Of a DNA stretch of 64,000 nucleotides, positions 23,976 through 36,728 are shown in pieces. Source of the stretch: Cerrena zonata (taxonomy: Eukaryota; Basidiomycota; Agaricomycetes; Polyporales; Cerrenaceae); contig JASBNA010000018.1 of NCBI GenBank assembly GCA_038087015.1, positions 248,001-312,000 of the forward strand, in the 5' to 3' direction. Position numbers and translations under genes: made by a program. A model generated the notes under the pieces. The model did no database searches, was not told the DNA's origin, and saw only the letters and a program-made list of their open reading frames with translations. Position 1 is the stretch's first letter. Each line of letters begins with the position of its first letter.

Positions 23976-25226
23976 TCAACGATGACTTGGGTACATAATG
24001 CGCAGAAAACCGCCAACCACAGATCGAGGCAATAATGTTCTAACACCATCGTAGAAGGTGGTGTAGTCACATAAACGACGATAGGATGGGGGGATGGTGA
24101 CTGACACTTGTGGGAACGCCTCTCCGAGGTGTTTCTGTTTCGTCACAAAGAATTCATCCAGCAGAAAGCAGGCCATAGTGTAATGGATGTTTCCTTTACC
24201 TTCATTCTTCTTGAGAAATAGCGTAGGATAGGCAAAGGTTATATCGATCGCCTTCAGGTTTCGCAAATCGGCCGCGATGAGAAGCGTATTCGCCCAATGG
24301 GGTGGGCTGCGTGACTCCAGAACAAGCTCTACGCGTTGAAGAACTCTGAGATCCTTCAAACATGGTACTGTAGTAAGAAAACAATGAGTTCGAGCGAAAA
24401 CGATCCGGATGGGGGTCACCTAACTGTGTTCGTCCATTTCGCAAATCCGAACCATATGACCCTGGGTCATCCTAAGGACTCTTAGGGTCGTGCCGAAAAC
24501 ACATGCAAGATGATCCAAGTGCTGCACAACTGTAGCCCATGATATCGGCAGCCAATATTCGTCTATCCTCATATCCACATTGATGAACGTTACTGGGACC
24601 GTACCAGGGTCATGGGCTTTGATAACATTTGTGAGCATCGTAGAGCGGCAGGTTGTGTCTAGCTCGACGTGACGCAGACGCGTCAGAGCATCCGCAATTT
24701 GCGTATCTATCGGCCAATCTGGTGTTCCACCCTCGCTAGGTATCTCCAACACGTTGTGCATAGTGAGCATGGTAAGAAGGGGGAAGGATCGAATAAAAGA
24801 GTCGAAGGAAGTTGAGCGGTCATTGGATGAGAATTTTACTTGCTGCAGTGAAAGCGACTTGACGGCAGGAAATTGTTGTTTGAAGTATGTGCAAAGGCGT
24901 GGGGCTTCCGTGAATTGCGCGTTAATGATGTGAAGTGTGGTGACATTGGGGAAGCAGACGTCCTCAAGGTCGGTATATTCCCATGCGAGACAGTGTTTTT
25001 CTGAACAAAAGACAAATGTCTTTACGCAGTTCAGTAGGTGCGGATTCTTCTTGTAAAAGTCGAGGTGCTTTCTCCCCCACCAATAGCTCAGTCGAGCATG
25101 AAGGAGTTTCCTGCCAGACAGGTACCAACTTCGAGAGGCTAAGGTGCAAGCCTTCAGAGCCTTTATATCTCTGCCGATGCTTTGGACTATTGGCTCGATG
25201 AGATCTTCTGGAAGAGCAGGAATCAT
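23976..25226 (-). CDS. F-box protein with leucine-rich-like C-terminal half
   Basis: Exons 25226-24425 and 24367-23976 (minus), separated by a 57-nt GT-AG intron, encode 397 residues. The F-box is at residues 1-45: MIPALPEDLIEPIVQSI, then LKACTLASRSWYLSGRKLL. It is followed by LRR-like segments (VTTLHIINAQF, VKSLSLQQVKF, LTRLRHVELD, LRVLQRVELVLES). Predicted SCF ubiquitin-ligase receptor in nucleus or cytoplasm with unknown substrate. Exon phase and ATG are unambiguous. It is at the left edge of the conserved core and is not part of the duplicated arm units. Confidence 0.8.
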
Positions 25227-26418
25227 GATGACGATAGAGATCAGGGAATTTGGGTGCCAACGGAAATATCACAGCACCTTTATACCGCAACGCATCTTCG
25301 TGTTTTGCAATGAGGCATGTCGCTAAAGTCCAATTCATTATGTTCAGAGTATGACGGAATTATCAAATCGAGGACGTAAGTCGGAGTTTACGTGTTTGAG
25401 CGCCTTGAGCCTGATCTACGATGTTAATATATCTTCAACCAGATTGTTATGACAAAGAAAGATGTAGGTCCAAAAAGCTTCGATGGTTGAAGAGCTAAGC
25501 ACAAAAAGAGCATTATGTTTTTGGGGTTACGATGTACCACAAGTACATCTATGGCGCACAAAAAAAGAGAAAAGACCTATTCTTTTTTCGGTGTTTTTGA
25601 TCTCGGGTATAATGATACTCGTCATGAACATAGCACAAGAGACCCAGCGAGCTTGGGAGTTGCAAAACACCTTCGTTATAATGAAGAGCGATACGATCGG
25701 CGAGAGGCGCTCAGCCTAGAGACATTTCTTCCCAGTCAATTAAATCGGGTTTTTTTGCGAATTGTAGCAGAATCTGTGACTGCAATCCGTGCACTAGGAG
25801 ACTGCACAATTGATAATAACTATGAGGACCAATATGTTGATGTTTAGATGCGCGTAGTGTGGAAGATACAGAATGAGATGACTGTTGTAGTTGCCAAGAC
25901 GGGAGTAGAAAAGGATGTCTGGCTGTACATGATCGACGTAAGCAGAAGGTAGTGAGTTTGGGCAGTCCAGCCACGGCGAACGAGGCTACAGCGTATGAGA
26001 ACAGCAGACCAAGCGCGGTGTTCACACCCAAGGGTGCTCGGAAATGTCGGGAATGAAGATTCGTGGAGGTAGATGAGAAGAGGAAGACAGCGCAAGTTCG
26101 TTAGGGCATAAACACCCGACAGACCATATTGCATTACCAGGGCGACCCTAGCAGTTGTTCATTGTTCAAAAATCGAGATGCAACGGCATTATGACCTACC
26201 CACTGCATCAGCAATCTATAACCAATGACACCATCGTTGTCGATCACTATAACATCGCTGTGGTGTGGGTCCATAACAGCGACGGCTAGTGATATTATGA
26301 TTTGTGTTGTTAAATGAGTAGTGTCATATTGCTGTATACTAAATCCGGTGTAAAGACAAACATTAGATAGGGACATGCATCACCAGAGCAGCTACGCAAC
26401 TACGCTTGAGATTAAACC
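25227..26418. other. 1.2-kb gap without a confident gene
   Basis: Open frames at 25483-25847 (+) and 25844-26376 (-) have no recognised family. The minus-strand frames are hydrophobic in places and could be a decayed membrane protein, but no exon chain with consistent phase emerged. Confidence 0.35.
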
Positions 26419-27023
26419 CTAGTAAGGAGCAGCAGCGGCTTGACACTGGGCGAACTTTGTTAGAGCATATCAAGCCATATAGAATCAGAGACACTTACTG
26501 CCTTGAGCTGCTCGAGGTACCAAGTGCAAGAAGGGAGATCGGCCTTTTCGAGACATTTCGTGAACTCTGCGGAAACATAGCAATGTTTAGTAAAGGTCGC
26601 TTACTCAGCGAAAAAGAAAATACCCACCTTTCGCTTGAGATTCACAACTAAGGCCTTGGGTTTGATACGACTGTTGTTGTTGAACAGGAGCAGCCTGGGG
26701 CTCGGGGGCAGACGATGATGAGCCACCAAAGAGCATGTTCGAGATACCATGACCAATTGTTGAACCAACGGCTACGGAACCAGCTGTTGCAGCCATCTGA
26801 GCGAGCATTCCTGGACCTCCAGACTGTGCTTGAGCAGGAACTGGTGGTGCATGATGTGCAGGTGGTGCTTGGGAGCCGGGGTGGGGGGCTGCGGCTGAAT
26901 GTGCACTTCTGGTTTGCTGAGGTGCGGGTGCGGACCTGGCAGCAGGACGAGAACGAGACTGACGCTACAAGCAACAAGTTAACAATGTATCATTTTCCAG
27001 GTCATTGGTGAGCTTACAGCCAT
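26419..27023 (-). CDS. MIX17: CHCH-domain protein Mix17 (CHCHD2/CHCHD10 family)
   Basis: Mitochondrial intermembrane-space protein with twin Cx9C motifs oxidised by the Mia40 pathway; linked to respiration and cristae organisation. Exons (minus): 27023-27018 (only ATG GCT), 26964-26628, 26566-26499, 26445-26419, total 145 residues. After the 2-codon first exon comes an Arg/Ser/Ala-rich N-terminus, then the diagnostic hydrophobic block GMLAQMAATAGSVAVGSTIG and NMLFGG. The twin Cx9C pair is C-ESQAKEFTK-C and C-TWYLEQLKA-C, with the last Cys placed at the start of the 27-nt final exon (CQAAAAPY-stop). Length and motif order match the family exactly. It diverges from the mL59 gene across about 508 bp. 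Confidence 0.93.
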
Positions 27024-27531
27024 TATGAAGTGATACGAACGAACAACGAAAGCAGAACGAGGTGGTGGTCAACAGTTAAGTTAAATCTTGCTGACGCGGA
27101 ATTTGTGCCGCTTGAATCATCCACGTGGGTGGATTGGCGGTAATTGATAGCCTATGGCAGAATTCCTATTATTTTGTTATGACATAGAGACGAACTTGTC
27201 CCAGCACCCTTAGACTTAAGATTATTATACGCTTGAGGAACTTGCATTAAAAATATTCACATACTTACACATGCATATGGAGAGATGTGCGGTAATATAG
27301 ATCACCTATAATTAATATAAACGCATGAGTAAATAGTACTACTTAGTACTCATAGAGTAATATACCTGTAGGGGATGACGAGTGTGGGAATATGGTTTAA
27401 ACCTACATTTTGTATCAAGATCATACAACACTTAAACCATTAACAATATTAATATCCTTAAGTCAGCGTTGGCTCTACACTCATCGTCTTGGTCCTCAAT
27501 ACTCCACGTTCAACTTCCAGAGCTAGCCAGC
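27024..27531. promoter_or_regulatory. Bidirectional promoter region MIX17 / mL59
   Basis: 508 bp between two divergent nuclear genes for mitochondrial proteins. AT-rich, with no open frame of interest and a small palindrome-like AGTACT pair near 27335-27350. Shared regulation is plausible but not shown by the sequence. Confidence 0.4.
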
Positions 27532-28145
27532 ATGTCTCTGCAAGTTATCAAAAAGTTTAGAACACGGGAGTTGACTGCCGTTCTAAAGACCAAAAGACTT
27601 CAACTCGCCGAAAAAGCTCCAGCTGTCCCGAATCCGTTTATTCCTCGTCTCAATCCTGAAAGTGGTCGATGGGCACCACCAAAATACTCTCTTAGGCAGC
27701 AGGCTGACTTAGTCAAGCATGCTAAAGTCAGCAATACACTGCACCTCTTGCCACCTGGACCGAAACTTGCTCTGTCAGAACTGCAAGCGGTTGCACGACC
27801 AGAGTCTGATATCGAACCTTGGTCGCAGGCTATCGTATGGGAAGGGGAAGTGAAGGAGAAGAAGGTGGCTGGAGCGGACATTGGAAACAGGCTGTACGCA
27901 GGCAGGAAGAGAATGTTCAAGGGTCACAAGTGGGAGAGGACGTTGCAGAAGAGGACAACGAAGAGGAAGTGGTTGATGCGTGGCATGAAAGCCAGAATCA
28001 TGCGTTTCAAGACCGTAGGTCGTCGTCCATACTCTGTTTGGAAGCCTCTCACTCTGTTTCGTTACGATAGACATACAAGCGAAGGCGACCGTCACCGCTT
28101 GCGCCTGCACGAGTCACTGGGAAAGCACCCAAGTTGCCGTTCTAG
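27532..28145 (+). CDS. MRPL25: Mitochondrial large-subunit ribosomal protein mL59
   Basis: Fungal mitoribosome large-subunit protein (yeast YmL25 / mL59). Exons 27532-28014 and 28071-28145 give 185 residues. Start MSLQVIKKFRTREL; conserved core NPFIPRLNPESGRWAPPKYS, LRQQADLVK, LHLLPPGPK; basic region RKRMFKGHKWERT and KRKWLMRGMKARI; C-terminus KRRRPSPLAPAR ending KAPKLPF. The intron (donor GTAGGT, 56 nt) is required: reading through would give an unrelated tail, whereas splicing restores the RRRP-P-L motif typical of the family. Very basic protein, as expected for an rRNA binder. The gene symbol follows the yeast orthologue. Confidence 0.88.
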
Positions 28146-29936
28146 ATACATCTCCAGCCTTTTACAGGTCGCCTATGGTACATTGTCAATACACTACACC
28201 CTTATACTGTTCTTTATGCTGCTAGGCCCCAATCTTACATCTGGGGACTTAGATATGTCGCCCCGGTCTCATCTTCATGACTACTCAGCTTGTCGAATTA
28301 TTGACCCATGAATATTTCTAATAGGCAGCAACGATTTATACCCCTTGTCTTTAGATGAACTACCTCATGGAAATGATGAATGGGCCCCAATCGTATGCTT
28401 ACTCTTAGGCCGACCAAGCTAGCATAATCGGCACAGTTTATTTACCCAATTGGACATCGTCCGGGACTCCAACTTACCGGACCCTCAAAAATGTACACCC
28501 CATCTCACCAGACGTTTAATGACAAAGAATGCCGGCATCTCGAAGTTGCTTGCCCACACACCTAATTCATCAGAGCGTTATCTCGTTCCCCACCATCAGA
28601 GAAATGGACATTCTGCTAGACTCATAGTGGGTCCCAAATACTGGTTAACTTCGGGCGAGCTAACCACCGTCACCTGTCCTGCTCGACCCGCACGCATGAG
28701 AATTCATTTTCGGCATTTATATGACAGGACGTGGGAGCGTGTCAGTTGCAACATAACGTCAACCACAACCTAAACTCGAGTCCACTACCTATTTGTATTG
28801 TCGGTGTCTTCCTCTCCTAACAATATTTTCTTTTTTGTTGACTCTCTCATCTAAAAGGGAATTTACACCTCTCCGATCAATCGAAGCAATTCCTCTCCGT
28901 CTTCTCTTCGGTAATCTGATAAAGGGTCGCCTACACGAATGTTCAGTTAGAACATGAAAATTGGCCCGCCGAAAGGAACATCATCGCCCCAGTACTGTAT
29001 CATGTCCTCTTCATTTCGTTTTGTGGAAATGAACACCGATGTACGAGAGATTATTCCTGATCAAGCCTAAGTCTTCTAGTTCGTATGAAAAGCAGCTTCC
29101 AGAAGAGGATCGTCCTTAGGGTATTTCTCTTATTCCCACTGTGCCCTAGATCGTCAGAAAGAAACTTCGTAACGATATTCGATATTCGAATGTACACTTA
29201 GTACCGGTTATCCCCGCAGGAAGCGATGGTTATGATAGCCTGAGATGCGTGAGTGCTATAACCGAATTTAAAGGTTGGAAGAAGTATACGCGAATTCGCT
29301 TGACTTGTCATTTACCTGGTGTAATTTGTTCTTTAGGTAGGGCGATTTTGAACGTACACAAGCATGTGGCACCATCAATGCCTATGCATAGCTCTAGTCA
29401 TATAGATATGCGCCATTGGCAAGTTGTGCGGGGTCGTCTACTAACACCTGCAATTTTTCTTAGAGCAGAGGGGAAGGTTCACACCACACTCTGCAGGTTT
29501 GCTTAATAACATCATACCTTGCGCACTATCCAAGGTACAGCTAAGATCGCTAGAAGAAGCATAGCGGAATAACAGTTACAGCGCAACCCCGTTATCATCA
29601 TGCCGTGAAATGGCATATCTTAAGGTGATTTCCGTAAAAACTTACGAATTATAGGTACGCCCGAGCCGGCATTTACGGTGGCAATACAAGATACAGGATC
29701 AGATATTATTTCCCGTCATCCACGGCGTCGGTGCAGTCATCCAGCGGAGCATTCTTGTGAGCTTCTTGATCGCAGGGGACGACTACCACCGATTTGGGGG
29801 CTAAATTCAATACTACTAATGTCTACCCTCGGAGTTAACCTGGGTACGGACAATCAGCTGGAGTTCTGAAAAGCATCCCATCAGAATGATGATTCAACTT
29901 ACCAAATCATGCCGCCGGTATATCCTGGATTCCGTG
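28146..29936. other. 1.8-kb gap, nothing supportable
   Basis: Several short frames (28450-28773, 29249-29506, 29678-29869) lack start context, homology or splicing partners. No repeats noticed. Confidence 0.4.
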
Positions 29937-31274
29937 TCAGTGACCACCCTTTTTTCGGAACTCGATGATCCTCTTGAGTCCGGGATGAGACTTATCAAGA
30001 AAGCCATATATCCCCGACGATTCCCCTTGTCCTACTAGCACAACCTTCTGCAGAGATTCCAATCTCTCCTTCGTAAACATATGGTCAAATCGGTCCCAAT
30101 CCAACTCTCGCATAGTATCGAAATCGACGTAGTCTAGTGAGCGCGTGCCACACTCGGAATCCAATGCTCGGAGATCCGTCATAGGGTCGGCGAAGATTGT
30201 GAGTTCTATTGTTTCAAGATGAGGAGACGTCAATTGCTGAAGACAATCGTGGATCCATCGCAGTGACTGGTTTTCAGAAACAAACATTTCGCGAAGATAG
30301 AACGTGAGGCAGCAAACCCGAAGAACCTTGCAGTGACTTAGGTCAAGGTCTGCCTCCGAACGGAACAGCTCTAGAGTCAACACTTAGTACGGACGAACGT
30401 CAACGTTCAATGTGACAGACCTACGCGGAATACTAGCATCAGAATTGACTGTGAGATCCAAATGATCTATCGAGTCCCCTAAGCGGTGTATCACGGATGT
30501 CAATAACGGGATCTCTGAGCGGTCCTGGACCTCAGTCACGAAGGAGGGAAGTTTGAAACCGTTTCTATCCAACGTTAAAAGATCACAGAATGAATCGTGG
30601 TTGGCATCTGAGGAACTGGCTTGAAGGCTAAGGCGAGTCGGGGGCCAGAAAGAAGACCATCCATGTTTTTGAGGGGGGCTTAAGGTTGACGTCAAACCTG
30701 CCAATACACATCGCTCGAAGCAGAGCTCTTTCATGCGAAAGCAAAGTGCAATGAGCCCAGCAAATGAAGAGACTGATACGGTGGAGTTCGTAAGACGAAG
30801 TCGATTTATTAGAATCGAGGGGCGTGGATCCGTGTACCAATCTGCATTGCCGTCCACATTTCCCTCTGAATCTATCGGTTCAAAGGCAGCCATTTCCAGC
30901 TCCGGGATCAGATATAGACCCGCAAACTCGACCTCAACAAGGTTAGGTAAGTTGTGGAAAATATCTCTTAGAGTTCCAGCTAGCGTTTTATACTTCAAGA
31001 CTACCATGTCGATGAGATAGAAGACGACCGATAGGGATGTAATGTATAGTCGCACGTTGGGAGAATTTCTTAAGAGTCTATCGAGATCGTGAATTTGGTC
31101 GAATTTGATTTGTAACGAGTCAAACTGCTGGTGTCGAGTAGCTGGAAGCCAGTTCTTGCATACTAGGCTGCAAGCAGAGAGGGCCTTGCGGTGACCATGA
31201 AGGAAGGATATGATGTGGTCGGTTAGTTCTGGAGGAAGCAGTGAGGAGGCTATATGATCATCACGGTGTGCCAT
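29937..31274 (-). pseudogene. F-box protein gene with in-frame TAA
   Basis: One continuous minus-strand frame from the ATG at 31274 to the stop at 29937, interrupted once by TAA at 30386-30384 after VTLNVDVRPY. The part before it has an F-box (LLPPELTDHIISFLHGHRKA, CSLVCKNWLP) and LRR-like lines (LVEVEFAGLYL, DHLDLTVNSD). The part after it continues in the same frame with similar character (LTLELFRSEADLDLSHCKVL, LETIELTIFAD, LQKVVLVGQG). No intron can remove the stop: the nearest GT...AG pair would be about 24 nt. So this is a nonsense allele yielding a 296-residue protein, a sequencing error, or readthrough. Full frame would be about 445 residues. Confidence 0.65.
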
Positions 31275-31283
31275 GACGTTCAA

Positions 31284-34200
31284 GATGTCTGTGTATATCG
31301 TACTCAGCGGTAGTTTTTATGTTCAAGACTTTTCTACTTACACGAGAGGCCACTACGAGCTCTGAAACGACGAGTAGGATTGAGTGGACGAGTAATCAAA
31401 CCACAAGCATAAATCTTGTCTTGAGGACAGTTTTCTAAACTTATCCAGTTAACAATACTAAACAAGGAAAATATTTAGGTAACCTCTTCCTTACGTGTCT
31501 GTCTTCACCGAGTTTGAAGTTAGAGCCTGGAAGTTGGCCCGGATGTTGTATCATGTACTAGTATACCTCTTTCGAGATTGCGTCGCGCTTCCGAGTCAGA
31601 GACGCTCTAGCACTAATATACATACTCTACCTATAGTAGAAATAATATTACTACTGAGTAATATGTAGTATCTAGATATAGTACTAATATTCATGCTTAC
31701 TTGGTCATAGTATAGCGGGTAATATCATTATGTGGCTTAATCCAATTAATATAATGGCACTAGGCTTGGATGTTAAGCTGAAAGGTACTAAACCTCCAGT
31801 GCCACCATCTGCCACCATCTCATAGGACATCGCCAGGGCCCGGGAAAACACAATGGCCGAACACTCAATGATACTCTTATTTCAACCTGATGTAGGTGAT
31901 TGAATGATTCTCTCCGGATCCACAGTGGCGGTTTACTCATATAAGCAGTCGTTGACCCGAAACCTTACTACAACATTGGACACGGGATGAATATCGTTAT
32001 TGCAAAGGACAAAACCGTTTCAGACAAAGGTTACCAATACACGACTGAATTATTTCCGTAATCACTTCCGTAAGTATCCCAATACCATTCGGCACCAGAG
32101 GGATGAAATACGTCTGAGTGGAGGTGCATGACAACTCAGGCTCTGACAGGTCTTTTTTTGCGCAATTGACCCAGTCCAGGAGCTCGTCCTAAGAGAACAC
32201 TTTGTTCTCTATCTGGAATGACCTGCTCATGCATTGAGCTTTGCTTCCAGACTTCAACGACACCCCAAGCTGGAGAAGGCACGCGGGCGTACCATTTCGT
32301 AAGTTTCCGTACTGGCACCCCACTATCCAGGATCTTCTCAGACTACTCAATTCAACGGGCTTTACTTGGAGATTCGGTGACGGATCGGAGCTGTTAATTA
32401 ACGAAGTGGTATCTTTCCTCTGGAAGAGAACCTGGGTCATGACCTCCACTCTGCAAAAGATGCAAGCGTGTGGGATCGTACAGATTGCCTATTGGAAATT
32501 CCGGACCAGTCGGGACCGTTTCTAACCAGCTCTCCCATACCTTTGGAGCCTTCAACCTAACCTTCCCATGATTGATTCCGACAACAGCGAGACTTATTAT
32601 GGCCTGGCTAAGCCACGCGCCCTCGTTTTACGGAGTCCCACGTTGCTCTTGACCTCCCCTTTGTCAGCAATCTTCTGTTTGGATTGAGCTGTTTCGGTCG
32701 ATGTATGTCTCAGGACCATACAACGGACAGCTATATATGTAGGTAATATTCCTAATGAAGCCAGATTGCGCAGTGCACTGACTTATACATTTATGCTCGT
32801 TATTTAATGTCGAAGTTCTTGGAATAGGCTTCTGACTGGATGACGAACAAGTCTGCAAGTAAGACCTGGTTAGGCAAAGTGCCTAGCTTTTATGTGCGGT
32901 ACTTCTCACGGAAGGGTCCTATGATCAATAACTTCGGGTGACCCAAAACATTAGGTCGGGAATGTCTTTCCACAGCACGACTCTAACAGTGACTTAATTA
33001 TCAGCCACTGAACTGGCATGTGAGGGGTAGTCTGGGTTACATATTCTGTTTGGTGTACAGAGTACACGTAACGATAGGTACCTCGATCGGAATCCGAGTT
33101 TCCTCCATATCATAGCGATCGGAGACGTCAATGTATGTCGAATGGCTCGGTGTTATTTGACTCACTGACAAATGTTTGTGTCTTGTGTCCAGACTCAATC
33201 TATGTACCAGCAAAACTTTAATCTCATGGGTCGCTTTTCGCCGTTCGACCCCTCACCTTCTAGATGACCTTCCGCTTGGCAGGTGCTCCATAGCCGTCTC
33301 AATGGTCCAGGAAAACCGCCGGCGTACCCAGGGCTCTCATGCCTTCCAGTCGTTCGACGTGTAGACTCGTTACTAGACGAGAAGGTAGTATGAATACGTT
33401 TGACGTCGCTAACCCAACGCCATAAACATCCAAACGTTTGTAGTTTTCATCAAGATTTGTCATGTCCTGGGTATGATTTAACCTTCTTCTCTTCCTCACT
33501 CCCACCCAAGCTTCATGGAATGCAGTCTCTTATGCTTGCTTTGCTTGAAAGGGTTCCAACATTATCACCCGACCCTGACGCGAAGGTTTATGTCATTGTT
33601 AGCATTCAATATTTTCTCCCATGGATGCCTTCACTATAGGATGACAGCCCGTTGCAAAGCATGGACGAAGTTTCTCTGACTTGCGAATAATCATGGCGGC
33701 GACATCCTGCCTTTGGACAAGTCTCGATGTGATTGTTCTGAATTTGGCAACACCAAATCAGGCTTCCTCAAACACTCCAGGGTCCATTCGATACAACGAA
33801 GTAGCAATCGTTGTATTTATCTTGGGCAACAACATAGACAAGGGGTCGGCGTATAGCGCGCGCATGCCCTTGGCAAGACATTCCCTTTTGTGGCGAGGGA
33901 TGTATTGCAGCTAATTCAGGGTGTCATACATCACTCTAAATTGGGGTGTACGGTATACGTGTACTGTATGATGCAATGAGTTGGGTGGCACTGCGAAATC
34001 TTACTTTTCTATTCTCGATCTGACGATTCTCGATCTACTGCTTCTTATGTTGTCTTGACGACTGAAAGTTGCCGTAGCCAAATGTATGTATAATTCAGTC
34101 GGCGGTCCGCTCTCTTGCTTGCTCTGAATGACATCCATAGCAGCGGAACTTTCGAAGACAAGATGCCTTCTCCTCTCCTATCACGGTCGGTATGGAATGA

Positions 34201-34897
34201 CATTAGCCTATTCACCATGCCTAAGATATTGGGGTTCAACCTATTTTTTTGAAAGTAACGAAAGGGGCCATAAAACGCCCCGCCTCAAAGCTGGTCATTT
34301 GATATACTCACAATTAATTCATATTGGATCCCGTAGGCATTGACCATGCTGAGCCCAGGTTTCAAGAAATTTCCATCAACCCACACCGAGTGATATCCGC
34401 GGCATCTCGACATCAAAGTTGGTCGTCTCGTAAGCATATAGAATTTTTCACACGTTCTAAAAGTAATGGTCATTACGGTAACAGCTGGAATGAGCGATTT
34501 GAATGAGTACAAACATGCAACCAGGGTTGGAATTAACTCTCGAGGAACATTCTGTTGTTGAAGAGAAGAGAGTTGGTGAAAGTCGGAATCGGAATCAGAT
34601 GAGGGGAAGCGTATCAGGCGCTTCAGCTCCTTCCTGATTCCATTGGTTCGGTAACCAACGCTGGATGAGTTCCTAAGCGAACCCCAGGCCCGGTTTGCAA
34701 AAAGAGATCACATCTCACACGGAAAATGAGCGAAGTGGTTCGTGCGGTCTAGATATAAGACAGGGCGCCGTTTCTTTCCTTCCAACTGTGGTGCTGTGAC
34801 TGGGTTGTGTCGCTCGTTCTCTTTTCCAACCTGGCGCGGCCGTTACGTCTCATATTGTCTTGAAGTCTTTGCCTTATATTCTCGTCCCTGCATTGAT
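31284..34897. other. 3.6-kb gene-poor stretch
   Basis: The longest stretch without a recognisable gene in the window. Open frames (32136-32525, 33176-33914, 34285-34512 and others) overlap on both strands, mostly lack ATG context and show no known family. Around 31600-31750 it is AT-rich with short inverted repeats. It could hold decayed transposon sequence, a lineage-specific gene or a non-coding RNA. The last ~150 bp probably include the promoter and 5' UTR of the arrestin-like gene. Confidence 0.4.
31645..31664. repeat. Small perfect hairpin in AT-rich DNA
   Basis: ATATTACT and AGTAATAT, an 8-bp perfect stem with a 4-nt loop (ACTG), inside a wider stretch rich in TAGTA/TACTA motifs (31600-31720). 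Confidence 0.4.
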
Positions 34898-36728
34898 ATG
34901 CAGCCTGGATATCTCCGGTCGAACCTCAAGATAGACATAATTCAAAGATCGAAGAAGAGTGCACCACCTTCGAGCTATGTCTCTGTCACTGGTACAGAGA
35001 ATGTTCAGCCACCAGGAAACATCTCTAGCTTCCAGTAAGTAATTGTGCGTCATCAATCTATGTACAGAGGTTTGATAGTCGCGCGCCACCCCCATAGTTC
35101 GGAGGATATGGAGATACGTATCCAGAGTCCTTCCGTGAAAGTTGACCAAGGACGTGACTTTGTTTCCCGCTCTTTACCCGTTTTCTGCGATCATGACAAG
35201 ATCTGTGGTACTCTTCATCTTGCATCTAAACTGGCTGGCGCCCCAGGCCGTTTGACAATAACTGTCAGTAGAGACCCCACCTGTTCTACATGTCCAAACT
35301 AACGCCGAACTACAATATCCTTAGATGGAAGGCACCTTCACGTACATCTCTTCGAAGATAGGTGATGAGAGTGATCCTACAGGTGCATCTCTATCCCACA
35401 AACCCCGTCATGTCTTCTTCACGTCTACGATTATGCACCCGACCGGTGAAACTGGAAGCCCACTATCCGCAACCGCTTCATCCATCAGGGATGCATTTGT
35501 GGCCTCTGTCCGACCGCGACTTGGACGTCTAGATCGGAGACCAAGTCTCCAAGACCTTTCAGCATCTCAACGTCATCGACAAACCTACCCTTTCAGTTTT
35601 GAGGTTCCGCCTCCCAGTCGCCCAGGAGAAGAGATGCCCCCTACGTTTTCTTCTGTCGTGATGATGGACTCTGAATCCCGCGGACGAAATAGCGTTGAGA
35701 GAGCCGAGGTGGAATACAAAATTGTAGCTCACTGGGAAAGCACTTCCTCGACTGAGCCTGATAGACGGTAAATACTTGTGTTCTGTCGTTGTTTTCCATT
35801 GATTCATTTGACATCGTGTGCGCAGGCTCGAAGCTCCTATTCTATTCCAGCCAGATACTGATTTCCAGTCACTGGATGGTCTATCCTCTGCACCAGAGAC
35901 ATGGCTGGAAATTCCTTTGCGATCTGATCGTCCCATTCGTTTCACGTGTGCTGTAAGTTTCCCTTTTATCTGTATAAGAGGACTCTAGCTGACCGCTCCA
36001 CAGATCACACTACCCGTTCCTTCCACTTTTCCAAGATCAGCGTCGATTCCTTACTTTGTTGTTTTCACGACAAATCCACGAGACCCCGCGCTTTGCCGCG
36101 AGATAGCAGTAGATGCTACAATAGCCATCTCTCTCCTACGTCAAGTCACGATTAAGACAGGCCGTCCCTCCCCCCCTCCTTCATTACACTCTCCATCTTT
36201 ACACTCTCCAACCGTATCCTTCTCGTCTTCGAATACCAGTGATGAGTCAGACACTTCCTCTAACCCGGGAAAGAAGCTCTTGCGCCGCGTGGCTAAGAGC
36301 TCACAGATCCTTTCGTCGGGTCACACGTCCGCAGAATCACTCAAGCGACGGAATTTACCCCCGCGTAAGGATAAACCTCTTCCAGACCTACCGCCAAATC
36401 CAGGCATCCTGGACACTCGGACGTTGCACACAGACATGTCGCTTGGATTCCCGAAACGGCCACGCAACCGGGTCGACTCAGATCCGTCCAACCCTCCACT
36501 CGACACCCATAACGCTATGCCGGACGGGTTGTACAAAGGCCATATGCAACTGAACAAAAGTATGTTGCCGTCCATTGACTGGGCAGGCTTGAGCGTAAAG
36601 GTGAATTTCATTCTTGGAAATGTTGAATGAGTACTTTTCTCACGTTCTATTAATAGTATTTCCTCGAGGTCTCCGTTCTCTTTGGTCAAGACGAACTTCG
36701 TGCTCGGGTACCAGTCCGAATCTTTTGA
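34898..36728 (+). CDS. Arrestin-like domain protein
   Basis: Six exons, 34898-35034, 35098-35263, 35325-35767, 35826-35952, 36004-36600 and 36657-36728, give 513 residues with consistent phases. The N-terminal half reads like an arrestin-like fold: VFCDHDKICGTLHLASKLAG, RLTIT/MEGTFTYISSK, FFTSTIMHP, YPFSFEVPPPSRPGEEMPPTF, then VEYKIVAHWE and the start of the C-domain (LEIPLRSDRPIRFTCAITLP). A long Ser/Pro-rich linker follows, and the final strand YFLEVSVLF-RARVPVRIF closes the fold. Alpha-arrestins act as adaptors that recruit ubiquitin ligases to membrane transporters. No clear PPxY motif is seen, so partner choice is unknown. Confidence 0.75.

Noticed and set aside
25711..26376. Hydrophobic minus-strand frames, possible membrane protein
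   Set aside because: Two overlapping frames could not be joined with valid introns and show no recognised motif.
27335..27352. AGTACT inverted pair in the MIX17/mL59 spacer as an operator
   Set aside because: Short, imperfect and in AT-rich DNA, so expected by chance.
28450..28773. 107-codon plus-strand open frame
   Set aside because: Starts at TTG, no homology, no splice context; length is within chance expectation.
32136..32525. Overlapping frames that might be a transposon fragment
   Set aside because: No reverse transcriptase, integrase or transposase motif; no terminal repeats seen.
35045..35097. Coding sequence in the first part of the open frame at 35045
   Set aside because: This part is intron: donor at 35035 and acceptor TAG at 35095-35097 keep the arrestin frame, and the alternative acceptor at 35067 does not.
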